From positions 16,139,501 through 16,199,500 of the forward strand of contig OU612070.1 of the NCBI GenBank assembly GCA_914767715.1: DNA of 60,000 nt, written 5' to 3'. The stretch comes from Membranipora membranacea. Its lineage: Eukaryota; Bryozoa; Gymnolaemata; Cheilostomatida; Membraniporidae. Under the pieces are notes generated by a model. It was not told where the DNA came from. It was given only the letters and a program-made list of their open reading frames with translations, and did no database searches. A program made the translations under genes and the position numbers. Below are positions 35,559 to 47,300 of the stretch, one piece after another (the first letter of the stretch is position 1; every line of letters begins with the position of its first letter).

Positions 35559-36487
35559 TGTAAGGTGAAAAACTCACCACTCCTGAAAGAAGCTGACCGA
35601 TGAATGCTGATAACATATGTTCTGCGTCAGAGCTACTCTCCATGATAACATCAAAATCTTTGACTACAAAATATAATTTTGTTCAATAAATTGATCGATG
35701 GAAAAGGGTCAGCTAAGCAAATAAATATCAAACAGTTATTACAATGATGGACATATGAGGTGACGAGGTACACAAGGTTGAAGAAGAGCACTGGCAAACA
35801 TGAGTCGATGGTCAGGCCCACCAAGGTAGGTGGACTTGCCCAATTCTTCTTTTGTCAATGATAAAGTCATTGATGCATACACCAGCCGTTCTTAGTACTG
35901 CATTGTCCACACTAGAGTATATAATAACTCTATGATATGAACATTGCTACAAGGACCCGGTCGACTGCAAGCACTAAGCAGAAGAAGTAGAAGCAGCAAG
36001 GAGATAATATCTGTAGGGAGAATTCTCCTTGATGTGGAGAATTCATATCATACGGTTTGTTGTCATGTTGTTGTACATGTATTTTGTACATGTATCTTAG
36101 AGTTGTCTTCTCTGTTCATACTTATAAGGAGTTACTCAGCAGGCATATTGAACGTGGCAACATATTTTGAATGTTGCAACTGGGAGGTTCCTGTGTTGCA
36201 TGGTATGCGTTTCACATTCAATCTCTTGTTGAGTCATAAATGGGGCATACGAAGCAGCACAGTTTTTTATCAGTATGGTAACTGCGCAGTGACTACAGCT
36301 ACTTTACTAGAGAGTAATTTGCAAGAATACTGGCTTTATACCGGACAAAGTGCATGACAATATTTATGCCATCACTCTGGTTGTTTTATTAGTCATAAAG
36401 ATGGTCATTTGCGCGTTACTATGTTGAAGGTTGAATAGCAACGATACCTGCTGTGACCAATGAGCTCCCTCTCCTCATTGCTGTGAC

Positions 36488-36496
36488 TATATAAAG
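36488..36496 (+). promoter_or_regulatory. Candidate TATA box
   Basis: TATATAAAG lies 110 bp before an ATG (36606) that opens a coding-like exon with a good donor. There is no independent support. Confidence 0.35.
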
Positions 36497-36605
36497 AGCT
36501 GCAGAAAATGCAAGCATTAGCTCATTTTGGAGCAGCCTTGACAAAGGTTGTGTTATGTGCAATTTACTTGGATTAATTTTTTATGGAATAATTATAATTA
36601 AATAA

Positions 36606-37320
36606 ATGTCTACTCCACATCAAGAACTTGGTGAAATTACTGAATTACTCAGAAACATACATATTGAATTCCGGCCGAAGGGAGAGAGTAGCTTTCCGTC
36701 AGAGAAATTGACGAGGTAAGTTTATCACAATCGTGAAAACTCTTATGAATATTGCGTGGCAATATTCAAGATTAAAATTTGTTTGATAAAACAATTATTA
36801 TAAAGCTCCAGCTCAAGGCAAAAGTAAGTCCTTGGTTATATTGACTACATCGGTTATAATTTTTGTTGAAGCTCCATCATTACAAAATAAAGTACAGTTA
36901 TAAAATACCATTTACCAGTGGTTCCTACATATTGTAGCAGCGGGTGGATTGTGTATACCCACAAATGAGTGTAGCAAAAGTGGAGAACTGAGGCTAGCAT
37001 ACACGCTCCCCAGCCATCAATCACAGCATCCCAGCATGCTTTCAGACAGGCAAACTTTGCCTGTCATTGTACTCCTTTGTTCACCAAACAAAAGGCCTTT
37101 TGTTATACAACTCTCATAGGTGTCTGGGGACATGTCTCCCAGACATCGGCCCCCAGGGACTATCCAACAGGGTCTTTTAGAACTGTACTTTATTTGTAAC
37201 GATTGTTTTTGGCGAGTCTGCCATTGGTAATTTCTTGCAGAGGATCAAGTGAATCTTGTCTTATTGAAGGTGAAGTTGTCACTTCTTACATTGATGTGTC
37301 CTGGCAAGCATTTAGCCAGA
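36606..37320 (+). CDS. Hypothetical two-exon frame after a TATA box
   Basis: ATG at 36606 opens MSTPHQELGEITELLRNIHI and ends at a strong donor, ACGAG|GTAAGT (36715/36716), in phase 2. About 530 bp later TTTCTTGCAG (ending near 37244) opens a continuation in the matching phase (RGSSESCLIEGEVVTSYIDV). The right end is unresolved: the frame can run to 37523 through a hydrophobic stretch or splice again. I recognise no domain. It may be the first exons of a small gene, a transposable-element gag-like gene, or chance. Confidence 0.3.
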
Positions 37321-37724
37321 GTATACCGGTTATTTTATTACTAGTCGCACTACCTTTTGATAAAATCCAATATTTTATAACTGCAGTCATATTTATCCTC
37401 ATTACCCATAATTATATTTTGATATTGAAATTTAGGCAGTCATTTTTACTTTCAGAGTACCGGCAACCACTTGTTCGCGACTCAACCACATGTTTAGGCC
37501 GAACTTTGCAAAATCACACATAATCAAGTTAATGATTGCTTAGGTGGATTTCTAAGGTCCATAAATTTTGAGTGTGCTAACCATTACACATTATATAACT
37601 ACACCATTACACGTTACACCATTACACAAAATAGAACCAAAATATTACCTTTACCAATCAAAGCGATAATTATAGTATTAATATTTGAACTAGAAAGTTA
37701 TAACAAGCACAAGAAGTGTGCAGG

Positions 37725-37877
37725 ATGGGACCTTACACTCCTGTAATTAAAATTGAAGTTACGAGAGTGTACATTATTCGTCCCTCACACTGCCCAGAAG
37801 GCCGGTGTTTCAGATGTAAAGGGATGTCAAACCACCGACAGGATTGTACTGCTGGTTATAAACGTAGTTGTTGTTGA
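37725..37877 (+). CDS. Small Cys-rich frame with a CCHC-like zinc knuckle
   Basis: A 50-residue frame (MGPYTPVIKIEVTRVYIIRP...) ends with CPEGRCFRCKGMSNHRQDC, then TAGYKRSCC and a stop. The Cys/His spacing is C-x2-C-x5-H-x3-C, close to but not identical with the retroviral/LINE knuckle C-x2-C-x4-H-x4-C, and PEGRCFRC is typical of such gag/ORF1 proteins. It is most likely a relic of a retroelement. No upstream or downstream partner frame was identified. Confidence 0.35.
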   Translation: MGPYTPVIKIEVTRVYIIRPSHCPEGRCFRCKGMSNHRQDCTAGYKRSCC

Positions 37878-37965
37878 AGAGACTATTCTTTGGGCACTTG
37901 TCTACTCATACTGAATTCATGGTGAGTGGACTGCCTTGTATCTTGCATCATGTACAGTCATATCA

Positions 37966-37986
37966 TATATATATATATATATATAT
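37966..37986. repeat. (AT)n microsatellite
   Basis: About ten AT units in the region upstream of PSME4. Confidence 0.95.
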
Positions 37987-38837
37987 GAATCTCTCATCCC
38001 ATGATAACATCTAAGGGTTGTTAAGTAGATTTTCTTACTATTCTTGCTAATCTACATTCAAATGACTACATGCGGCTGCTTCTATAATTAATATAATATA
38101 ATATTATTATACACACTTGATTCACACAAGCGTTTTAATAGTTCCTTGGTTTAATGACTACATATTTTGCTGTGTTGTCATCTCTGAAACCAACAGTGTT
38201 GCACCTCGCTGAAACCATGGAGTTGTTTCTCCTTGCTGATGGGTTTAGCTGCGTCGACAGATATTTCATAATGAATGAATTTAGCCGTCCACAGTCTATT
38301 TTAATTTTATATTTTGCCAGAAGTATGTATCAAGGCTCATTTTCACCTTATGTCACATTTGCTCTGAATATTCTCAATTTGCCACTACTACCCTCTCTGA
38401 GCTGAAGCAATACTGCAAGTGCAATTTGTTTTCATTCATTCAGATTTCATATACGAAGAGTTGCCTTTTCGCTGAAGTAAGGGCATATAACTCATAGACA
38501 TACCCCTTTATGATTGACTTGTTTAGGCAAAAGATCCAAGGCTACAGGCACAATATAATGTAGGCGAGATTTCTAAAAGGCGGAATCACTGGTACTCATT
38601 TGATAACTATACTTTGAAACATATAATGTCCAATCACAGTCAGCCTGACAAATTTCTTAAACCAATTATATTGGTGATAACAAAAGGTATTAATCTGCAA
38701 CCGGAAACTAGATATCATCCTACAGACAAGATTTGATGACTGAGGATTTTTCCTAGCTAGTATCATCACATGAGACAGCAACATTGACACCGAACCTAAG
38801 TATTTACATATTGATTCTGCACTGAAGACACATTGCA

Positions 38838-41800
38838 ATGGACCACCATGCCAATGAGGAGCTTATGGAGATTGAAGATAGCGATGAAAGGTTTCAAAAG
38901 CCCAACAAGTATCTGAAGTTTCTTCCCATCTCAGCTGATATTTTGGAAAATGATGCTGACAAATTTTACAAGCAAGTCAAGGATAAGCTGACTTCATCCA
39001 TTCTGCTGCAGGATATAAAGCATGGAGCGAAGTTTTGGGCTCAGCAATTTCAAAGGTTTGATATGCATATGCATTATTGTGCACTTTAAGGAATGAGAAC
39101 TCTCCCAAGAGCCACAAACACAGCTTAACAAGTTGATCACTCAGTCAACGCATGGCTGATGATGTCAATAATTCAGCGTTAGTTGTTAGTGTGCCAAAGT
39201 GTCAAATGACACCTACACAAGATGGGTTAAATATTCATGCATGCAAGGGGATATAGCCCCAGATGGTTATGAAACCCATATATCAAAATCTTACCATTAA
39301 TCTTACACTTCTTAGGACATGAGGACATCCCTAGGCCACCACATTTGTAGGAACTCAGTTGTTGTTTGCAAAACTGAAAAATCTAGACCTACCATGTTTT
39401 AAGACGCTGTGTCATCCGTGAAATTGGTACCCTGAAGAAGAAACGAATTTCAATAGCCTCATTGTATTGTGTTGCTCACTTGTTATGCCTCCTTGTTGCT
39501 GTAACATTACTGATGACTTCTCATTCTTGTGTAGCAGTCTAACAACACTGTTTTATTTACAGATATATGAAGTTGTATGGATTGAGATTCAGCAAGGAGG
39601 ACCACATAGATTTAGCTAACTTATTCTTTGAGCTGACGGTCACTCCGGACTTGGAGTTGACATGCACACATGTATTTGCAACCTCATTCAACCGACTAGT
39701 CAAGTAAGACCTGGTTGCGACACTCTCTCTGTCAGTTTAGTTTATTGAGAATTTCATCAACTTACTCTCTCCAAAACTGCAATCAAACATTGTTGTAAAC
39801 CCAGTGTGTGGTTCTGATGTTTTGCATGTTGGGTACACTGATAGGCAAAATGTTAGAGAATCCGCTATTCCGTTTGTTCTTTTTTGTTTGTGCTCTTATC
39901 TTGGTAATGGGCATAATTGAGAGCTAATGTGAAAAGATAGTTTATGTTTCATTAGCCTGTTTTGACAAAGTTTGTCAAGACAGTCTAATGTTCCGTATGC
40001 TAGCTGTTCATAGAACGACCGTCGATCGGGTTAGGTACATAGCAATATCTGTTAAGCAAGATAGTAGAGTTACCTAGAAGCAGAGCGGAAATTATTGTTC
40101 AGATTTGCACTGTAGCCTGATTTTATATTTGAAGGAGAAAAGAAATGTTGAGTCCTGATGATCTGGTGTTACCGTGGAGAAAAGCTTATGCTTTGTGGAA
40201 AAGTGTGTTCGACTCAAAAAAGGACAGCTATGGTAGAAAATTTCTTCCACCGTAAGTTTTTATTCCATGCTACAAATTGATTGTCGAAATTTTTAGTTAA
40301 CAACACACATTTAACTGTTTTCCAGTTGGGACGTTGTTGCCTCAATTGAGTAGTTGTCTATATACTGGATGGTGAATTGTAGGTACACTGTAGTTTCCGT
40401 TCGGCAAAGGTGAGCCGTTTTTAAGAGAGAGTTGATGCTTAAGTTTTATGGCTAGTGCATGAGTTTTTGTGAGTAGGCGTAAGATCGCCAAGCTATGCAA
40501 TATATTGGTCTATCTTCTCTCTATCTTTTTTACTATCGATCATTATGCTACTTTAATTTGTATATGATATAATATATAATAGAGCAGTATGCATCTAAGT
40601 GGATTGACAATAAAACCCTAAACACAATAGGTTTGATGCTAAGGTCCGTGAGATTTGTTGTAACAATCATGACACAACTGAAATGAATGATTCCCAAAAA
40701 AAAAGCCCCAGAAATGATGCAACGATATGGCAGACTACCTTTTGTGTACTAGGGTACAAAGACAATATATGTTCAAGGTGTGGGCTCTTTGATGTTCCTG
40801 ATTTATGCCGCAAACCATATATTCTGAACTCATGCACATTGTGTTTATAGATATGCAGAATCAACAGTCACAAGTTTCGTCAAAAGTTGCCGCATGTGAG
40901 TATTAATAAATCAAACTGACTTCATAATATCATCATTATCCCTGTTCTCAAACTATATCTACTTCAAACTATATAATATATGCAAAACCTGTTGTGTGTG
41001 TGCAATATGCAATTCGCAATTTTTAAACAGTGCCTTCAATATTCGATAGACAATTAGATGCAAATATTGATTTCACTTCATGCCTTGATGAATGGATTAA
41101 ATTTTGAAAATGAAACAAGATAAGAGAAGTGACACCATCATTACAAAGTTCATTACTGAATTATGCCTACTCACTCTACCTGCAGGCTTTTTATCAAATG
41201 ATCTCTGTCTGTGATGATAATAATTATAATCTGCCTGGGAATACCATTGATTATCTTTGTAATGCATATGTAATATATCCTGGGAAGTGAAACTATCAAT
41301 TTTGTTAATTCACCATTTGAAGAGTTGTCTTCTCAAATTTTTGAATTGGGGAGGATAACTCTTTGACATACACATTGACACTTCCATTGGGCCTCCCTCC
41401 CTGCATCGACCATCTATATCATTTCGAATAGTACCTAAAAATTTAGGGATAAAGAAAAAAAGAAACTTATTCGTCATCAGAATGAAAATATTGATACATT
41501 CGGTTGAATTGTTATAACTATCAAAGATGGGGTATAATATCTTTGGCCGAAAAAATTAACAGCTCTGCAGAGATTTTTAAAATAACAATTGAAACAAACG
41601 GAATTGGAATAATCCTGTGTTGAAAGCGGGTTAGACTCTTTATAAGCTCTCACACTGTTGTTAGCTATTGTGATACTCATACGCATTCATTATCGATGAT
41701 CACCCAAAGTAGAGTACCTAATGTTTGAAACTGATTTTGGGTTCAGTGTCTATAAGTACTGCATATATCATAGACCATGGCTGACCTTTTTTATAAAACA

Positions 41801-44384
41801 AATTGCAATTACTGGGACCATAAACTGATTAATGTGATGATTGTAGATATTGGGCACCAGAAGCTACTCAAGAGATGTTGGATGAATGGAGACCTCAGAG
41901 ATGTCCATTTGATATGTCTATGATCGACTCCTTCGAGCTCATGGCATTGTTTCTACCTACATCAGCCCCAATAGAGCGACACGACAAAATGTTCAGGTGT
42001 GTCCATTACGCTGGATTTTTGACCAAATAAACAGAGATTTGCTTGAGGTAGCATGTTGCAATTGGAATGTGAATAGCCTAAAATACAGCAACATTGCATT
42101 TAGTCCCATTAAATTTAAAACAAATGTTATTTGAGCGGTTAATTGTGTCCAGGCAAGTCATAATAAAGTACAAAATGCATTGTTTAGGAACATGAAAAGA
42201 AAGATATAGCCAGAGTCTTGTAGCCTGGCAAGACCAATATCAGGATTATTTGATTGCTCGGACAATAAGGAAATAAAGCAGTATCATATAGCATAATATT
42301 GTATTTGAACATAACAGCAACTTGCAGCTGATGATAATCCTAGTCCTAAAATTAGATCTGGCAGGTAGCTGCACTTCCCTTTACCCATACTGACTCTCGT
42401 GATCTGACTGGGCATGTAGATCACTGATAAACTAGGCCATCATTACCACAAAAGAGATGTCGTAAGCCTAAGTAACCATCATGCGTGACTTTAATGTGCG
42501 CATGTGCAAGAACAATGAGTTTAGTCTTGGTTCTTATAAAGCATTTGGTCATGGAGAATGAGATAGCCCCTGCATGAATTGCCAATCAAAATCAGCTAAT
42601 AGTGACAAGAGAGGACAACTATAAGTAACAAGGAGCATGCCACCAGAGCAGGTATCCAATCGGATGGCTTCGGAATTCCGGGACTCAATTTTGCAGAGAT
42701 CAGCTCATGCCCAGAGCTGAGCATGCGCAGAATGCCCTTTTCCTACACTATTCTGTGCACTTGTGAAGCTTAAATTAAGCGTCACAAACAACATTATCGG
42801 TTTCCCATATGTATATCTTTATCACTTTGTGTAGCTTTAGATCAATATCGATTCATTTGCCTACATCCGGAGTTGCTCCCCCTCCACCAATGAGTCAATT
42901 TGATTTAGTGTAGCATGGAACCATGGACTATAAAACAAGACTAATAATGTTGTGTTACTCATGGCTATGGATTTAAGTGTTATAATTTTCAATGTAGACT
43001 GTGGCTAGAAGAATTTATGGGTTTGTACAGAAATCTTGACGGGGCAAAGGTCGGCTGGGAGTCAGTAAGTTTTATTAAGTTATATCTTGCCAAGCCGACT
43101 TGTTTCACGGTTGTATCCGAGATATTCATTTCCGGTCATATTGATCAGTTATTGTTACACCTGAACTTTATTGCATCTCTAACTGATCAATGCCTAAAGC
43201 AAGTGCATCTATGTTTGAACAAATACTCAAGCTGGTTGCAGATGGTCTTGCATGATACAATTATATGGATTTTGATGCTTAGTGTACAAACCCCTTATCA
43301 TATTGGAAATCCACCTTTCAAAATTGCAAACATCAAATATATGGAGAGTTTGGTGCTTGTTCAGTAAGATCAATTGCAAGGGGCCTTATGGGTTTTAACA
43401 TATATCGAATCCAAGGGGTAAGAGGGGAGGCTCTGACAGAAGGCCTCACACTTTCACAGCTGCTTGCATTATGGTCGTTTTTCATTTTTTTTCTAAGAAA
43501 AGTAAAAGCCACACAACAAATTAAAACTCTTTTATTTCAGAAGCTGATGAGTCTGTTTTCTAGGGTAGCTGGTCACAATATCGGTGTCATAGACTGGGAA
43601 CCATATATACCTCACGTAAGATATCTAAGCATTATCACTGCATTCACGTATAAAAGTTTTAGTTTGATCCAAGAATATCCCTCCAAGTAATGATAGCTTC
43701 AACATCAATGGATCTGCTAAAACTTTAGTTCATTTAAAATATTGTCCAACAGACAGTGACATGATATTTCAATCTGATTATTATTTCCAATGAGTGTCAA
43801 TGATTTTGCTTTTGACATAAACATGTAAAGTATTTATATGTTAACGGATTTTGAGCGCACTGCTCTTGTATTTCCTGAGCTACCAAAGTTTTCGGTTTAG
43901 GAAGGGTTAGGTTGTGTCTATAAAATATACAGATGGAGCTCTTGCTGCATAATTTCCTTCTACTAGAAGTTTGATATCAGAATTTTTTCAGCGGTTATAC
44001 TTTGAACTTGGCCGTCTTGATAATAAAATAACTTGGCATCATCAACTGTAATTTCTATTATATATTTATTAACTGGGATATGTTTATAACCTTTTGATGT
44101 TGTTGACAGATATTCTCTAAGATCCTGAGATCGTTTGGGCTACCAGTGGGGCCTAACAAATATCACATCTCGTACGCTGACCCCTCGTACGATTTCGCCT
44201 CTACCTGCCTGTGGGTGGTAGGAATGATCTCCCCCACAGGGACGGCCATGGCTCACATACGACAGTTCATACAGACTATAGAGCCTTTCCTGCATCCCAG
44301 TAACATGGGCTGGTGGCAGAGAAGTCTGAACGGTGCTATATCACAACTATGTGGTATGTTTACAGCAAGAGTTCACCTAGAGAG
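38838..44384 (+). CDS. PSME4: PSME4 N-terminal exons 1-8
   Basis: The start at 38838 ([20 protein letters not shown]) gives a short acidic leader before KYLKFLPIS, similar to the position of the start in the vertebrate protein. Exons 1-8 cover the first N-terminal solenoid, including [47 protein letters not shown] and IDWEPYIP. Exon 3 has a tandem acceptor (GAAG|GAG|A): splicing at 40134 or 40137 both keep frame, giving KRKEML or KKEML. Exon 4 is only 45 nt. Confidence 0.93.
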
Positions 44385-47300
44385 GTCTGTAAACCAGTAG
44401 TTTATCTCCCAACTTGAGTACCTTATCACGTTTCTTAGTGGACATTTTTCTGATGATTCTAAGTTTTGTCCATTTACCTGCATTCGGCGCTCAAGCCGCC
44501 GCAGTGGAAGGGGAGCAACAGCAATCCAGGCAAACTCGATCAAACTTGATCTAGATAACTTCTATCAGTTTGACAACACATTTATTTGTTAGTGAAATAA
44601 TTGGAGTATTATAGTGTTTTAAGAATGTATTGCTTGTGTGATGCCTGCAGTGGCATACATGCACCCATATGCCTTATATATCAAACATGCTTATTAGAAA
44701 TGTGTGGAATAACGGATGGTCGTTGTGTAGGGCTCTCTGTTATAAGACTCATTCACAAAAAATTTAAAAATGACAATATCAATGGTGTTTTAGCCAAGCT
44801 CACCAAACAAACTTTATCATTGATCACCCTAAATTATCTCCTTCTGATGTTCCAATCAGTTTGTTTTCGATATTAAATTGTAGTAAGTGCATCCAAAAAC
44901 CGGTATTGTGTGACAAAGCCAAAAAAGCAGTTTTTTGGTCTGACCAAATAATCTGACTGAAAATCTTCAGTGTAAACACAGATTTACAGTTGATGAAATA
45001 TTTATAAGTAGAGTAATTTTTGTGATTATCTAATTTTTGTGATAATCTCCTCTTTACAGATATAAGAAGGTGAGCTGGGATAACTATGTACCAGAGTCTA
45101 GTAAGCTCACAGACGATATGATTACAGAGTTTGTAGAAATCCTCAAGCCTGTGATCTTCACGGGCTTGTTTAGTAAGAGTGGACCTCAGGATATGACGAC
45201 AGCCATGTTTAATCTCGCCTTCCTCAGGCCAGAACTACTACTACCTCAACATCTGGAGAAGTGAGTCACCCAAATAAATATAATAAATAATATAATAAAC
45301 GTATATCTATATGTTTTTTAAGTATCCACATTAAGAACAGGCTCTTTGTAATCTTTGAATTGCTTTTGCTCAAGATGCTTTATGAAGAGGCTTGCCTATA
45401 ATTGTTTTCTGATTTCATTCCCTGATTTTATGTGACGCCACAATGTTCCACGCAATCCTATACTTAGTTCATAGCTGAAATTTCAGTTTTCACAATATTA
45501 ACGTGTAAGTGTAACACAATTGCTATTGCAGCTGCGAGTAACATTCTCTTCACATTTAAAATATCTCTATTTTTTTCATGTTCATTAATATCCAATATTA
45601 TTATTAATATTATTACAGCCTTTATCCAGCTCTGGAAAATCTGACAGAACCTCACAGACTGAAGGCTACCTTATCCGCCACTCTGGGAACAGCCAGATCT
45701 TTTGTTATAGATCCAGAACGTTATCCTGAAGGACGCCTACAGATCATACCAATACTCCAACTATGTCTTCCTGGAATAGACTCAAACGACTCCAACAAAA
45801 CCATGGTAAGACACGAGAGCAAATCTTTGTGACTTTAGCGATTTGTATGTGCCTATCACTAAGTCAGACACATTTAATTCACTGAACACTGTCTGTTGGT
45901 TATACAGTGGCAAAACATCCATCTTCAGCTTCAGTAATCATTGTGCGCAGGTTGAGCAAAAATTTAATTAAATAAGATTAATCGTTGTTGTCCAATACAT
46001 TGTGCAGTCGATATCTGATGACAAGATGTGCAGTGTTACCAAGCTTTCGTTTTCCACTCATACGGCATTCAGTTTATACTCCTAGATCCATTTGAGCTTA
46101 TCCAAGTTTGATAAAGAAATATTGATTGATTGATTTATTAGCTATCACAAACATTAAATGTTGCGAAAAATGGATGCATACACTTTGTCATAATAAGAGC
46201 TTGCTACCAGTGTATGGAACTATGGACTTTTTAAAAAAAAAAGAATCTCATTAAGTGTGATGCACATTTGCCTCAGAAAACATTCTTTGCCCCATGAGCT
46301 GCGATATTTAATATGTCTAAGACGACCAGAAGGGCAATGTTCAAGAAAATCGTGTATAAAGCAGTCTTCATCAGAAAAATAGCACATGATAATGGATTTA
46401 GTTCTCTGTTTAACAATGGTATCGAGATCACCTACGTCAAGCCCTAAATTCTTGGCATCGTTGAAACTTTTCTGAGTAATTTCTTGTCCTTAGCATATAT
46501 GCTAGTGTGCAAAACAGGTAGACAATACATTAAGAGTGAAACTACAAAACTTTTGAACAGCATGGAGGCTAATGGCTTCGAACTCAGATACATAAAATTT
46601 TTAACAACATACATCCTTTGACTTGCTTTGCCAGTTATTTTATGCACATAATCTTCGAATCTTAGTTTGTTATCATGGTCTTTGCTATACATTGCTGTGC
46701 AGACTGCAAGTCACAGAAAACAAAAGAATGGCCAGATTAGAACTTTCCTAATGGAACACATTCTTCCAATTCCTTATGGCGGTCAATAGAATGTGGCTAT
46801 GTGTTCAGGTCGATTACAATCGTCACAGGGGAATTTCGTTTAAGAGATCAATGATCGATACCTATTATGTTTGTCTCAATTAGAAATCAGCAAAGACATG
46901 ATTTGTTTTGTGTTGCAGAATACATTACAGCTCATAACCACAATGTGTACACTGGTGCCTCTAGTAGACTGCTCAGAGGCATATCAACTCAGGAATGATT
47001 TAACAGAGACGGAGCGAGAGTTGTGCTCTCAAACCGCTCAATTCCAAGACTTTATCTTTATCTTCATAGACAGGTATAACATACTCTTTTTAATTCAAAT
47101 ATTTTGTCAAAATTAAGCGAAATTTGAGTTAACTTCTTTATTATAATGTATATCATGTCTTCTTTTCAAAGTGCTGAAAGATTATCAGATTTAGAAAGCA
47201 AAGCAGATAAGTGAACTTGAATCTGATAGTTGGTGTTTTGAAACCTGTACCAATTACTATTTGAATCTGTTAGGTATATCAAAACATGAATAATATTCTG

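Larger units (their letters stand above)
34542..38837. other. Intergenic, upstream of PSME4
   Basis: Apart from the LINE end (35070-35558), a possible promoter and two-exon frame (36488-37320) and a small CCHC-like frame (37725-37877), I see no gene. An open frame at 35944-36357 has no recognisable domain. 37966-37986 is an (AT)n microsatellite. The PSME4 promoter must lie near its right end, but no motif stands out. Confidence 0.6.

Noticed and set aside
35944-36357. 137-codon plus-strand frame
   Set aside because: No domain, odd composition and no supporting splice sites or homologous motif. The surrounding sequence might be part of an LTR, but no terminal repeat pair was found.
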